Position numbers and translations under genes: made by a program. A DNA stretch of 48,718 bases from an uncultured Kiloniellales bacterium. GTDB lineage: Bacteria > Pseudomonadota > Alphaproteobacteria > Kiloniellales > JAKSDN01. This document shows, piece after piece, positions 25,399 to 34,938 of this stretch (the first letter of the stretch is position 1; every line of letters starts with the position of its first letter). The stretch is from the NCBI GenBank assembly GCA_947258885.1, contig CAMYKD010000020.1, positions 5,970 through 54,687 of the forward strand, written 5' to 3'. The notes beneath the pieces were generated by a model, which did not search any database, had not been told where the DNA came from, and saw nothing but the letters and a program-made list of their open reading frames with translations.

Positions 25399-26499
25399 CT
25401 ACTGCGCCGCCAGGCTGGGGGTCGCGCCTTCCGGCGCCTCGACCAGCCCGCCGTCCCGGTCGAACACGAAGATGTGGCGCGGTTCGACAAAGACCCGGAT
25501 CTCCTCGCCGAGGCCGAGGCTGTGCACGCCCTCCTCCTGGACGACCCAGGACGTGCCGCTGTGGGCGGCGTGGATGAAGGTCTCCGAGCCGCTGATTTCG
25601 GCCAGCTCCGCCGTGGCCTCGATCTCGATCTGATCGGGATTGCGGCGCGCGACGAAGAGGTGATTGGCCCGCACGCCGAAGCGGTAGCGCCCCGGGGCGA
25701 GCCGGCCCAGGTGGCCGCTCAGCGGAACGTGGATCACCGGGCCCAGGCGGGCTTCTCGGTCGACGACCTCACCCTCGATCATGTTCATCGGCGGGTCGCT
25801 GAACACCTGGCCAACACGCTCGCTGGTGGGGCGATGGTAGACCTCGATCGTCGGCCCGTTCTGCAGCACCCGGCCCTGGTCGAGCACCGCCGTGCTGCCG
25901 CCCAGCATCAGCGCCTCGAGCGGCTCGGTGGTGGCGTAGACGACGATCGAGCGCCCCTTCCGGAAGATCTCCTGAAGTTCGGTGCGCAGCTCCTCGCGCA
26001 GCTTGTAGTCCAGGTTGACCAGCGGCTCGTCGAGCAGCAGCAGCTCGGCCTCCTTGACCAGTGCCCGGGCCAGCGCCGTGCGCTGCTGCTGGCCGCCGGA
26101 CAGCTCGTCCGGGAGGCGGTCGAGCAGCGGCTCGATCTTGAGCGACTCGGCCGCCGCCCTGACCTTGCGGTCGATCTCCGCACGGTCCTGCCCGCTTCGG
26201 CGCAACGGCGAGGCGATGTTGTCGTAGACGGTGAAGGAGGGGTAGTTGATGAACTGCTGATAGACCATGGCGACGCTGCGCTTGCGCACCGACAGGCCAG
26301 TGACGTCGCGGCCGTCGAGCAGCAGGCGCCCGGTGCTTGGCCGGTCGAGCCCGGCCATGAGGCGCATGAGCGAGGTCTTGCCCGAGAGCGTCGGGCCGAG
26401 CAGCAGGTTGAGCGAGCCCGGCCGCAGCTCCAGGCTGACGTCCGCCATATGAGTCTCGCCGCCCACGACCTTGCCGATCTGTTCAAGCACCAGCGTCAT
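25399..26499 (-). CDS. glpS: glycerol ABC transporter ATPase GlpS (no switch histidine)
   Basis: A 366-residue ABC ATPase. Walker A is GPTLSGKT (35-42), the signature LSGGQQQR (133-140) is canonical, and Walker B is LLLLDEP (153-159). The switch region reads VVYATTEPLEAL, so the normal His (YVTHD) is Thr at about residue 191. A C-terminal TOBE-like domain follows residue 235. The ATG overlaps the glpD stop, coupling dehydrogenase and transporter. It partners with GlpT, whose motif losses are complementary. Confidence 0.9.
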   Translation of the reverse strand: MTLVLEQIGKVVGGETHMADVSLELRPGSLNLLLGPTLSGKTSLMRLMAGLDRPSTGRLLLDGRDVTGLSVRKRSVAMVYQQFINYPSFTVYDNIASPLRRSGQDRAEIDRKVRAAAESLKIEPLLDRLPDELSGGQQQRTALARALVKEAELLLLDEPLVNLDYKLREELRTELQEIFRKGRSIVVYATTEPLEALMLGGSTAVLDQGRVLQNGPTIEVYHRPTSERVGQVFSDPPMNMIEGEVVDREARLGPVIHVPLSGHLGRLAPGRYRFGVRANHLFVARRNPDQIEIEATAELAEISGSETFIHAAHSGTSWVVQEEGVHSLGLGEEIRVFVEPRHIFVFDRDGGLVEAPEGATPSLAAQ

Positions 26500-28043
26500 C
26501 GCACCGCCACCCGCGCCCCGTCGCCGGCGGTCCGGTCCTCGAGCCAGCCGGAAAGCCGTTCGCGGGTCTCCTTCGATATGTGCAGGCCGAGCTTGGAGCG
26601 GCGCCACAGAACGTCCTCGATGGACACCGCCCACTCCGCCTCCTTGAGATAGGCCAGCTCCGCCTCGTAGACGCCGTCGCCCAGGTGCTCTCCCAGCCCG
26701 CCGAGGTCGCGGGCGCCGTCCAGGATCCGCTCGACCCGGGTTCCATAGGCGCGCGCGTAGCGCCGGGCGAGCGCGTCCGGCAGCCAGGGCCGGGCGGCCC
26801 GGAGCTCGGCCAGGAAGCGCTCGAAATCGGCCCCCGGCAGGTCGCCGCCGGGCAGCACGGCTCGCTCCGTCCAGACCTGCCGCGAAAACCCCAGGAACGG
26901 CTGCAGCTTCGCGAGCGCGTGCTCGGCCAGTTTCCGGTAGGTCGTGATCTTGCCGCCGAAGATCGACATCAACGGCGCCCGTCCCTCGCCGGCGTCGATG
27001 TCGATCACGTAGTCGCGGGTCACGGCGGAGGCGTTCTCGCTGGCGTCCTCGTAGAGCGGCCGGACGCCCGAAAAGGTCCAGACCGAGTCCTCGGCCCGCA
27101 CCGGTCTCGCCAGGTAGCGGTTCACGGCGTCGCAGAGGTAGGCGGTCTCGGTCTCGGTGATCCGCGCGGCGGCGGGATCCCCCTGGTAGGGGACCTCCGT
27201 CGTGCCGATCAGCGAGAAGTCCTGTTCGTAAGGGATGACGAAGACCACGCGCCGGTCGCTGTGCTGCAGGATATAGGCCTGCTCGCCCTCGAACAGCCGC
27301 GGCACCACGATATGACTGCCCTTGACCAGGCGCAGACCGCTGCGGCGGCGCACGTCGGCGACGTGGTCCGAGACCCCGGTGACCCAGGGGCCGGCCGCGT
27401 TGATCAGCGCACGGGCCCGCACCCGGCTCTCCGCTCCGCCCTCGGCCGGCGTCAGCGTGGCCTCCCACAGGCCGTCTCTGCGCCGCGCGCCGGTAAAGCG
27501 GGTGCGGACGCGCAGCTCGGCGCCGCGCGCGGCGGCATCCACGGCGTTCAGCACAACCAGGCGGGCATCGTCGACCCAGCAATCCGAATAGCTGAAGGCC
27601 TTGGTGAAGCTGTCGGCGAGCGGCCGGCCGACCGGGTCGTGCCGCAGGTCGATGGCGTGCGAGCCCGGCAGCTTCTCCCGCCCGCCCAGGTGATCGTAGA
27701 GGAACAGCCCCAAACGCAGCATCCAGGCCGGCCTCAGCTCCCGGCTGTGCGGCAGCACGAAGGTCATCGGCCGGATGATGTGCGGCGCGGCCCCGAGCAA
27801 CACCTCGCGTTCGATCAGGGCCTCGCGCACCAAGCGGAATTCGTAGTATTCAAGGTAGCGCAGTCCTCCGTGGATCAGCTTGGTGCTGGCCGAGGAGGTG
27901 GCGCCGGCCAAGTCGTCCTGCTCGCAGAGCAGCACCTTGAGGCCGCGCCCGGCGGCATCGCGCGCAATGCCGGCACCGTTGATGCCGCCGCCCACGATCA
28001 GCAGATCATAAGGCCCGTCTTCGGCCGAAACTGGGCCGGTCAA
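26496..28043 (-). CDS. glpD: glycerol-3-phosphate dehydrogenase GlpD (FAD-dependent)
   Basis: A 515-residue FAD enzyme oxidising glycerol-3-phosphate to dihydroxyacetone phosphate at the inner membrane, passing electrons to quinone. The FAD motif is DLLIVGGGINGAGIARDAAG (about 13-32); TSSASTKLIHGGLRYLE and SIFGGKITTYRKLAE are further hallmarks. The start is assigned to TTG at 28041-28043 because GGGGGAGG (complement of 28051-28058) lies 7 bases upstream and the FAD motif follows; an ATG frame from 28124 would bury this site and add residues with no family match. Its end overlaps glpS. Confidence 0.92.
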   Translation of the reverse strand: MTGPVSAEDGPYDLLIVGGGINGAGIARDAAGRGLKVLLCEQDDLAGATSSASTKLIHGGLRYLEYYEFRLVREALIEREVLLGAAPHIIRPMTFVLPHSRELRPAWMLRLGLFLYDHLGGREKLPGSHAIDLRHDPVGRPLADSFTKAFSYSDCWVDDARLVVLNAVDAAARGAELRVRTRFTGARRRDGLWEATLTPAEGGAESRVRARALINAAGPWVTGVSDHVADVRRRSGLRLVKGSHIVVPRLFEGEQAYILQHSDRRVVFVIPYEQDFSLIGTTEVPYQGDPAAARITETETAYLCDAVNRYLARPVRAEDSVWTFSGVRPLYEDASENASAVTRDYVIDIDAGEGRAPLMSIFGGKITTYRKLAEHALAKLQPFLGFSRQVWTERAVLPGGDLPGADFERFLAELRAARPWLPDALARRYARAYGTRVERILDGARDLGGLGEHLGDGVYEAELAYLKEAEWAVSIEDVLWRRSKLGLHISKETRERLSGWLEDRTAGDGARVAVR

Positions 28044-28160
28044 CTGGCGTCCTCCCCCACGCGGTCCGGTGCGAGCGTTACTTGCCGCCGTGCTACCGCC
28101 TGCCTCGGCGAGCGCTACCTGCACCCTCGGTTTCGAACCTTAGACCCGGGGCTGGCACTT

Positions 28161-28220
28161 CACAAACGAAAGTTAGCGTCCCGAGAATGTCAGAAAGTGA
28201 AAAGCGCGGGTTTCCGTTTC
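28161..28220. promoter_or_regulatory. GlpR operator-like repeats in the glpR-glpD gap
   Basis: In the 195 bases between glpR and glpD are several GAAA/TTTC elements: AAACGAAAG near 28164-28172, GAAAGTGAAAAG at 28193-28204 and GTTTCCGTTTC at 28210-28220. DeoR-family repressors such as GlpR bind repeated elements of this kind (for example TTTCGTTT). Binding here is inferred from pattern and position upstream of glpD. Confidence 0.4.
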
Positions 28221-28238
28221 AGGGGCCGGTCCGCAGCT

Positions 28239-29024
28239 TCATTCGGCCGCCGCCGCGTCCGGCGCGGCGGCCTGGACCGAGACGCCGGCGGCGTCCAGCA
28301 TGTCCCGCATGGCGGCCGGCGGCGGGCGGTCGGTGAACAGGACGTCGATCTGGGACAGGTTGCCGAGCCGCACCATGGCGCTGCGGCCGAACTTGCTGTG
28401 GTCGGCGGCGAGGAAGACCTGGCGCGAGTGCTCGATGATGGTCTGGGCGACCCGCACCTCGCGGTAGTCGAAATCGAGCAGCTCGCCCTCGTCGTCGATC
28501 CCGCTGATGCCGATGATGCCGATGTCCACCTTGAACTGGCGGATCAGGTCGATCGTGGCCTCGCCGACGATGCCGCGGTCGCGCGAGCGCACGACGCCGC
28601 CGGCGACGATCACCTCGAAATCCGCCTTGCCGCTCATGATGCCGGCGACGTTGAGGTTGTTGGTGATGACGCGCAGGCCCGAATGGTCCAGGAGCGCCTT
28701 GGCGACCTCCTCCGTCGTCGTGCCGATGTTGATGAACAGCGAGGCGTGGTCCGGAATGTGCCGGGCGACCTCGCGGGCGATGCGCTTCTTCTCCTCGAGG
28801 CACAGCACCTGGCGGGTCGAATAGGACAGGTTCTCCACGCTCGACGGCAGGCCGGCGCCGCCGTGGTAGCGCTGCAGCCTGGCGTCCTCGCAGAGCTCGT
28901 TGATGTCGCGCCGGATGGTCTGCGGCGTGACCTCGAGCTGCTGGGCCAGGGCCTCGATGGAAACGAAGCCGTGGCGCCGCACGAGGCTCAGGATGTGGTT
29001 CTGGCGCCGGCTGCGCGCGCTCAT
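28239..29024 (-). CDS. glpR: DeoR-family repressor GlpR
   Basis: A 261-residue DeoR-family regulator. The N-terminal winged helix is RRQNHILSLVRRHGFVSIEALA followed by VTPQTIRRDINEL. The C-terminal sugar-phosphate sensor has FINIGTTTEEVAKALL, VAGGVVRSRDRGIVG and FLAADHSKFGR. It should repress the glp operon until glycerol-3-phosphate accumulates. The start at 29024 (MSARSRRQ) is preferred over an upstream ATG because the family begins here and AAAGG precedes it. A short Ala-rich C-terminal tail is unusual but minor. It is the first gene of the R-D-S-T-P-Q-U-V order. Confidence 0.9.
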   Translation of the reverse strand: MSARSRRQNHILSLVRRHGFVSIEALAQQLEVTPQTIRRDINELCEDARLQRYHGGAGLPSSVENLSYSTRQVLCLEEKKRIAREVARHIPDHASLFINIGTTTEEVAKALLDHSGLRVITNNLNVAGIMSGKADFEVIVAGGVVRSRDRGIVGEATIDLIRQFKVDIGIIGISGIDDEGELLDFDYREVRVAQTIIEHSRQVFLAADHSKFGRSAMVRLGNLSQIDVLFTDRPPPAAMRDMLDAAGVSVQAAAPDAAAAE

Positions 29025-29204
29025 GACACGACCTTTCGGTAGGGGGCCAGGATACTGCATAACGGCGCGGGATGCGAAGCTCCACTTCGAGGGCGGGCCT
29101 TCGGACCTGTTTTGGGCCGCCGGATTAAGGACATTTTAACCTCCCCTGTGCTCACTGGTTCCAGCACCCCTGGGCCGGCCGTTTTGCGCATGCGAAGAAG
29201 CGTC

Positions 29205-29233
29205 TTGCCCGACTCCAAGGGCTTGGCTAGAGT
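29205..29233 (+). promoter_or_regulatory. putative promoter for the MaoC-family gene
   Basis: TTGCCC (29205-29210), a 17-base spacer, then TAGAGT (29228-29233) lies about 60 bases before the coding start. The match to sigma-70 consensus is moderate. Confidence 0.35.
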
Positions 29234-29290
29234 GCGCTTCCGATAATTGCCGCGTTGCAGCATGGACTATCGGAACTTGGCGGAGCCAAC

Positions 29291-29758
29291 ATGGCGGAGA
29301 TGACCAGGATGGACCCACGGCACGGTTATTATCTCGAAGACCTCTCCGTCGGCATGTCCGAGGCGTTTGCCAAGACCGTGACGGACGCCGACATCGCTGG
29401 CTTCGCCGACATCACTGGCGACACCAACCCGGTCCATCTCGACCACGATTTCGCCGCGGACACCATGTTCAAGGAGCGTATCGCCCACGGCATGCTGTCG
29501 GCCGGCTTCATCTCGGCGGTGCTGGGCACGCGCCTGCCGGGGCCGGGCTGCATCTACCTGAGCCAGTCGCTCAGGTTCCGCGCGCCGGTCATGATCGGCG
29601 ATTACGTGGAGGCCAGCGCCACCGTCAAGGAAGTGAACCGCGAGAAGCAGCGCATCGTCCTCGAGACCGTCTGCAAGGTGGGCGACAAGGTGGTGCTCGA
29701 CGGCGAGGCCCTGCTCATGGTTTCGCGCCGGGCGGACCTGATCAACGCGGCCGAGTGA
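29291..29758 (+). CDS. MaoC-family (R)-specific enoyl-CoA hydratase-like protein
   Basis: A 155-residue single hot-dog domain. The hydratase motif is ITGDTNPVHLDHDFAADTMF followed by RIAHGMLSAGFISAVLG, with the catalytic Asp and His as in PhaJ. It hydrates trans-2-enoyl-CoA to (R)-3-hydroxyacyl-CoA, often feeding polyhydroxyalkanoate synthesis; no pha genes are in this window, so the pathway is open. The ATG at 29291 is chosen for the GGCGGAG sequence just upstream and the conserved YYLEDLSVGM that follows. Confidence 0.88.
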   Translation: MAEMTRMDPRHGYYLEDLSVGMSEAFAKTVTDADIAGFADITGDTNPVHLDHDFAADTMFKERIAHGMLSAGFISAVLGTRLPGPGCIYLSQSLRFRAPVMIGDYVEASATVKEVNREKQRIVLETVCKVGDKVVLDGEALLMVSRRADLINAAE

Positions 29759-29868
29759 ACGGCCGCCCGCGCACTTCCGGCTTTACCCCCCTATCCAGGA
29801 ACCCGCTGCCGGGCTAGTTTGCTGCCCGGCCAGGAGCTTGCAGAAAGGCGCGGGAAGGCACTCGAGGC

Positions 29869-30807
29869 ATGGCGATTTTCCGGCACACAGACGGTCTACC
29901 GCCCGAGGCCCGCGGCGCCGTGGTGGCGATCGGCAACTTCGACGGCGTGCACCTGGGCCACCGGGCCCTGCTCGCCGAGGGGCTGCGGCTGGCGGAGGGC
30001 CTGGACGCGCCGCTCGGCATCCTGACCTTCGAGCCCCATCCCCGCTCTGTGTTCCGGCCGCAGGACCCGCCGTTCCGCCTGACGCCCCTGCGTGCCAAGA
30101 CACATGCCCTGGAGGCCTTGGGAGTCGCGCATCTCTATGTCCTGCATTTCGATACCGCCTTCGCGGCCGAGACCGCCGAGGCCTTCGTGCGCAAGATCCT
30201 GGTCGAGGGTTTGGCCGCCCGCCATGTCGTGGTCGGCCAGGATTTCCGCTTCGGACACAAGCGCCTCGGCGACGCGGCGCTGCTGGAGGCCCTGGGGCGG
30301 GATTTCGGCTTCGGAGTCAGCGCCCTGGCGCCGATCGCCGCCGAGGACGGCGTGATCTTTTCCTCCTCCACGATCCGGCGTTGCCTGCGCGACGGCCAGC
30401 CCGCCGAGGCGGCCCGCCTGCTCGGCCGGCCCTGGCAGATCGAAGGCCGGGTCGAGCAGGGCGACGAGCGCGGCCGCGCGCTGGGCTTTCCGACGGCGAA
30501 CCTCGGCATCGACGACTATCTGGTGCCGGCGCTGGGCGTCTATGCGGTGCGGGTGATGATCGACGAGGCCGAGGACGGCGCCTGGCAGACCGGCGTGGCC
30601 AATCTGGGCCGCCGTCCGACGGTGGACGGTAGCCGTATCCTTCTGGAAGTCCATCTGTTCGATTTCGCGGGCGATCTCTATGGCCGCCACCTGCGCGTCC
30701 AGTTGATCGATTTCCTGCGCCGGGAAAAGAAGTTTGACGGCCTGGAGGGTTTGCGGGCACAAATCGCCGAGGATTGCCGCCAGGCCCGGGCGATTCTGGC
30801 TCGCTAG
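29869..30807 (+). CDS. ribF: bifunctional riboflavin kinase / FAD synthetase
   Basis: A 312-residue cytosolic enzyme making FMN and FAD from riboflavin and ATP. The N-terminal adenylyltransferase half has AIGNFDGVHLGHRALL (about 22-37) and VGQDFRFGHKRLGD; the C-terminal kinase half has GRALGFPTANLGID (about 202-215). Full length. It stands 62 bases upstream of ileS, the widespread ribF-ileS-lspA order, so co-transcription is likely. Confidence 0.95.
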   Translation: MAIFRHTDGLPPEARGAVVAIGNFDGVHLGHRALLAEGLRLAEGLDAPLGILTFEPHPRSVFRPQDPPFRLTPLRAKTHALEALGVAHLYVLHFDTAFAAETAEAFVRKILVEGLAARHVVVGQDFRFGHKRLGDAALLEALGRDFGFGVSALAPIAAEDGVIFSSSTIRRCLRDGQPAEAARLLGRPWQIEGRVEQGDERGRALGFPTANLGIDDYLVPALGVYAVRVMIDEAEDGAWQTGVANLGRRPTVDGSRILLEVHLFDFAGDLYGRHLRVQLIDFLRREKKFDGLEGLRAQIAEDCRQARAILAR

Positions 30808-30869
30808 CATGCCCGCGGCCGGCCGTGGGCGCGTAGCCACATTGAGAGATGGAGCGAGAGAGTCTCGCC

Positions 30870-33707
30870 ATGAGCGTCGACTACAAAGACACCGTGTTTC
30901 TGCCGAAGAGCGAGTTTCCGATGCGCGCGGGCCTGCCCAAGCGCGAGCCGGAGATCCTGGCGCGCTGGCAGGAGATGAGGCTTTTCGACCGCCTGCGCGA
31001 GACCGCCCGGGGCCGCGAGAAATTCATCCTGCACGACGGCCCGCCCTACGCCAACGGCCACCTGCACATGGGCCACGCGCTCAACAAGATCCTCAAGGAC
31101 GTGATCAATCGTTCCCAGCAGATGCTGGGCAAGGACGCCCACTACGTGCCGGGCTGGGACTGCCACGGCCTGCCGATCGAGTGGAAGATCGAGGAGGGCT
31201 ACCGCGAGCGCGGTCAGGACAAGGACTCGGTGCCGGTAGTCGAGTTCCGGCGCGAATGCCGCGAGTTCGCCAAGAAGTGGGTCGGCATCCAGACCGAGGA
31301 GTTCCGGCGCCTCGGCGTCGAGGGCGACTTCCGCCGGCCCTACACCACCATGTCCTTCGATGCCGAGGCGCAGATCGCGCGCGAGATCGGCAAGTTCCTG
31401 ATGAACGGCGGTCTCTATCGCGGCTCCAGGCCGGTGCTGTGGTCGGTGGTCGAGAAGACCGCGCTCGCCGACGCCGAAGTCGAGTACCACATGCACACCT
31501 CGACCATGATCTGGGTGCGCTTCCCGGTGATCGCGGCGTCCCGGCCCCAGCTCGAGGGCGCCTCGGTCGTCATCTGGACCACGACGCCCTGGACCATCCC
31601 GGGCAACCGGGCGGTCGCCTTCGACCGGGCCTCGGCCTATGGGGTCTGGCAGGTCGAGACGGTGACGGAAACGAGCGCGGCCGCGGCCGGCGAGAAGCTG
31701 GTGGTCGCCGACGAGCTGGCCGAGTCGCTGCGCCAGGCCGTCGGTATCGAGACATGGCAACGCCTCGGCGGGGCCGAGGGTTTGGCCGATACGGTGCTCG
31801 CCCATCCCCTGCGCGGCCGGGGTTACGAATTTCCCGTGCCGATCCTGCCGGCCGGCTTCGTCACAATGGACCAGGGCACCGGCTTCGTGCACATCGCGCC
31901 GGGCCACGGCGCCGACGACTTCGAGCTCGGTCTCGAACACGGTCTGCCCATGCCCATGACCGTCGACGGCGACGGCCGATTTACCGCCGAGGCGCCGGGC
32001 TTCACCGGCAAGACGGTCTATACCGCCGAGGGCAAGCACGGCGACGCCAACCCCGCCGTGCTCGAAGCGCTGGAGGCCGACGGCGCGCTGCTCGCCAGCG
32101 GCCGCCTTAAGCACGAGTATCCTCATTCCTGGCGCTCCAAGGCGCCGCTCATCTTCCGCAACACGGCGCAGTGGTTCATCTCCATGGAGACCAACGACCT
32201 GCGGAAGAAGGCGCTCGAGGCGATCGAGGCGACCCGCTTCGTGCCCGCCGCGGGCAAGGTGCGGCTGCGCTCCATGATCGCGCAGCGGCCCGACTGGTGC
32301 GTGTCGCGCCAGCGTGCCTGGGGCGTGCCGATCCCGATCTTCGTACACAAACAGAGCGGCGAGCCGCTACGCGACCAGAAGGTCATCGACCGCGTCGCCG
32401 AGATCTTCGAGGCCGAGGGCGCCGATGCCTGGTACCTGAGCGACCCGCAACGCTTCCTGGGCAACGACTGCAGCGCCGACGACTACGAGCAGGTCACCGA
32501 CATCATCGAGGTCTGGTTCGAGTCCGGTTCGACCCACGCCTTCGTGCTCGAGGCGCGGCCCGAGCTCGCCTGGCCGGCCTCGCTCTACCTCGAAGGCTCG
32601 GACCAGCACCGCGGCTGGTTCCACTCCTCGCTACTGGAGGCTTGCGGCACCCGCGGGCGCGCGCCCTACGAGGCGGTGCTCACCCACGGCTTCACGCTCG
32701 ACGAGGAGGGCCGCACCATGTCCAAGTCCCAGGGCATAGGCATGTCGCCCCAGGACATCGTCTCGGAGAGCGGCGCCGACATCATCCGGCTCTGGGTGGT
32801 CGCCTCGGATTACACGACTGACCTGCGCGTCGGTCCCGCGATCCTGCGCCATCAGACCGACGCCTACCGCCGCCTGCGCAACACCCTGCGCTACCTGATC
32901 GGCAACCTGGCCGGCTTCGATGAGTCGGAGCGCCTGCCGGTCGAGGAGATGCCGGAGCTCGAACGCTGGGTGCTGCACCGGCTCTCGGAGCTGGACGAGA
33001 TCGTGCGCAGAGACTGCGGCGAGTTCGATTTTCACGACGTCTATCAGGCGCTGCATACCTTCTGCGCCGTCGACCTCTCGGCCTTCTACTTCGACATCCG
33101 CAAGGACTCGCTCTACTGCGACCGCCCCGACTCGGCCGGGCGCAGGGCCTGCCGCACGGTGCTCGACCACGTGTTCTCCTGCCTGACCGCCTGGCTGGCG
33201 CCGATCCTCTGCTTCACCGCCGAGGAGGCCTGGTGGGCGCGCGGCGGCGGGCCGGAGGAGAGCGTGCACTTGCGGCTCTTCCCCGAGGTGCCGGCCGCGT
33301 GGCGCGATGACGCGCTGGCCGAAAGGTGGGCCAGAGTCCGCGAGGTGCGCCGCGTGGTGACCGGCGCACTGGAGATCGAGCGCGCCGAGAAGCGCATCGG
33401 CTCCTCGCTCCAGGCCCACCCGCTGGTCCACGTCGGGGTGCCGGAGCTGCGCGAGGCGATCGACGGCCTGGACCTGGCCGACATCGCGATCACATCGGAC
33501 CTGACCCTGTCGGACGATGCCGCGCCGGCGGAGGCCTTCACCGTGGAGGAGGTGCCGGGCGTGGCGGTTGTGGTCGGGCCGGCCGGCGGCGAGAAATGCC
33601 AGCGCTGCTGGAAGGTGCTGCCCGAGGTCGGCGGCCATGACGACGTTCCGGGTACCTGCGATCGCTGCGCCGACGCGGTGCGGCATCTGGGCGGGCCGGG
33701 GCACTAG
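30870..33707 (+). CDS. ileS: isoleucyl-tRNA synthetase
   Basis: A 945-residue class I aminoacyl-tRNA synthetase charging tRNA-Ile. The HIGH motif is PYANGHLHMGHALNK (about 56-70), the editing domain (CP1) includes VIWTTTPWTIPGN, and the KMSKS motif is TMSKSQG. A C-terminal zinc finger CQRCWKVL...CDRC ends the protein. The ATG at 30870 is chosen because GGAGCGAGAGAG lies just upstream and MSVDYKDTVFLP is the usual beginning; an ATG 21 bases earlier is in frame. lspA starts 12 bases after its stop. Confidence 0.97.
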   Translation: MSVDYKDTVFLPKSEFPMRAGLPKREPEILARWQEMRLFDRLRETARGREKFILHDGPPYANGHLHMGHALNKILKDVINRSQQMLGKDAHYVPGWDCHGLPIEWKIEEGYRERGQDKDSVPVVEFRRECREFAKKWVGIQTEEFRRLGVEGDFRRPYTTMSFDAEAQIAREIGKFLMNGGLYRGSRPVLWSVVEKTALADAEVEYHMHTSTMIWVRFPVIAASRPQLEGASVVIWTTTPWTIPGNRAVAFDRASAYGVWQVETVTETSAAAAGEKLVVADELAESLRQAVGIETWQRLGGAEGLADTVLAHPLRGRGYEFPVPILPAGFVTMDQGTGFVHIAPGHGADDFELGLEHGLPMPMTVDGDGRFTAEAPGFTGKTVYTAEGKHGDANPAVLEALEADGALLASGRLKHEYPHSWRSKAPLIFRNTAQWFISMETNDLRKKALEAIEATRFVPAAGKVRLRSMIAQRPDWCVSRQRAWGVPIPIFVHKQSGEPLRDQKVIDRVAEIFEAEGADAWYLSDPQRFLGNDCSADDYEQVTDIIEVWFESGSTHAFVLEARPELAWPASLYLEGSDQHRGWFHSSLLEACGTRGRAPYEAVLTHGFTLDEEGRTMSKSQGIGMSPQDIVSESGADIIRLWVVASDYTTDLRVGPAILRHQTDAYRRLRNTLRYLIGNLAGFDESERLPVEEMPELERWVLHRLSELDEIVRRDCGEFDFHDVYQALHTFCAVDLSAFYFDIRKDSLYCDRPDSAGRRACRTVLDHVFSCLTAWLAPILCFTAEEAWWARGGGPEESVHLRLFPEVPAAWRDDALAERWARVREVRRVVTGALEIERAEKRIGSSLQAHPLVHVGVPELREAIDGLDLADIAITSDLTLSDDAAPAEAFTVEEVPGVAVVVGPAGGEKCQRCWKVLPEVGGHDDVPGTCDRCADAVRHLGGPGH

Positions 33708-33718
33708 GGCCGGGCGCC

Positions 33719-34201
33719 GTGGAGCGGATCCGGACACAGCTCGCCCTGGGCCTGGCGGCCGTGGTCCTGCTGTTCGACCAGATCACCAAGTGGCTGATCG
33801 TCGCCGTGGTCATGCAGCCGCCGCGGGTGGTCGAGGTCACTGGCTTCTTCAATCTCGTGCTGACCCACAACACGGGCATCAGCCTGGGCATGTGGTCGGG
33901 GGCGTCGCCCTGGAAGCCCTGGGTGCTGAGCGGCCTGGCGCTGGCCATCGTGGCCGGCCTGCTGGTCTGGCTGCGGCGCCAGGTCCGGACGCTGCCGGCC
34001 CTGGCCATCGGGCTGGTCGTCGGCGGGGCGGTCGGCAACGTGATCGACCGGTGGCATGCTCCCGGCGTGATCGACTTTCTCGACTTCCACGCCTTCGGCT
34101 GGCACTGGTGGGCCTTCAATGTGGCGGACAGCGCGATTTCGGTGGGCGTCGTCTTGCTGGTATTCGATGGCTTGTTCCTGGACCGCGAGGAGAGTACATA
34201 A
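33719..34201 (+). CDS. lspA: lipoprotein signal peptidase II
   Basis: A 160-residue inner-membrane aspartyl protease that removes the signal peptide of prolipoproteins after lipid attachment. Four membrane segments are visible; the catalytic Asp residues are in GNVIDRW and FNVADSAIS. The start is GTG at 33719, since the first conserved helix follows directly and no ATG is suitably placed. It acts on lipoproteins such as the BamF-like protein encoded next. Confidence 0.95.
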   Translation: MERIRTQLALGLAAVVLLFDQITKWLIVAVVMQPPRVVEVTGFFNLVLTHNTGISLGMWSGASPWKPWVLSGLALAIVAGLLVWLRRQVRTLPALAIGLVVGGAVGNVIDRWHAPGVIDFLDFHAFGWHWWAFNVADSAISVGVVLLVFDGLFLDREEST

Positions 34202-34240
34202 AGTAACAAAATGTATGAGCCGGAGAGAACGAGGCGCGTA

Positions 34241-34816
34241 ATGAAAGCCAATCGGCCACTGGGGATGGCGGCGGTAGGCTTGCTTGTGGCGCTTACCGCC
34301 TGCGAAGGCGTAAAGGAGCAATTCGGGCTGGGCAAGCAGGCGCCGGACGAGTTTCGGGTCGAGGCGCGCGCGCCCTTGAGCATGCCGCCGGACTTCAACC
34401 TCCGTCCACCGGAGCAGGGCACCGCGCGGCCCCAGGAAGGCACCACCCAGGAGCAGGCGCGCCGCACCGTCTTCAGGGCCGGCGAACCTTCGGACAAGCC
34501 GGCCAACGGCACGTTCGTGGGGGCTGCACGCTCGCCGAGCGAACGGGCGCTCCTGGCGGCCGCCGGAGCAGGGCAGGCCGATCCCAACATCCGCGCGATC
34601 GTCGATAGCGAAACCGGACTTCTGAACGATCAGGACAAGGGGTTCCTGGACTTCCTCGTGTTCTGGCGGGACCCCGAACCGTCCGGCACGGTGGTCGATG
34701 CCGAGAAGGAAACCCGGCGGCTGCGCGAGAACGCCGCGCTCGGCAAGGGCGTCACCGAGGGCGAGACGCCAACCATCGAGCGCCGGAAGAAGGCCCTGTT
34801 CGAAGACCTGTTCTGA
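34241..34816 (+). CDS. bamF: BamF-like lipoprotein (DUF3035)
   Basis: A 191-residue lipoprotein with lipobox ALTACEG (Cys near residue 22). The stretch APDEFRVEARAPLSMPPDFNLRPP is the hallmark of DUF3035, found in the outer-membrane protein assembly (Bam) complex of alphaproteobacteria as BamF. The rest is Ala/Gly-rich and probably extended, ending in a helix with ERRKKALFEDLF. The ATG at 34241 is chosen for GAGG 6-7 bases upstream and the signal peptide that follows. The genetic neighbourhood (lspA before, M16 peptidases after) is typical. Confidence 0.85.
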   Translation: MKANRPLGMAAVGLLVALTACEGVKEQFGLGKQAPDEFRVEARAPLSMPPDFNLRPPEQGTARPQEGTTQEQARRTVFRAGEPSDKPANGTFVGAARSPSERALLAAAGAGQADPNIRAIVDSETGLLNDQDKGFLDFLVFWRDPEPSGTVVDAEKETRRLRENAALGKGVTEGETPTIERRKKALFEDLF

Positions 34817-34938
34817 GCGACCGGACACCCGGCGGGCATCCCGCGGTTGTTCGCGGGGCCATCAGCGCCATATAGACACGGGAAGACGCGCGCCCCGGCG
34901 CGCGGCACCTATCGTGATTCATGTGAGCTGGAGGCCCA

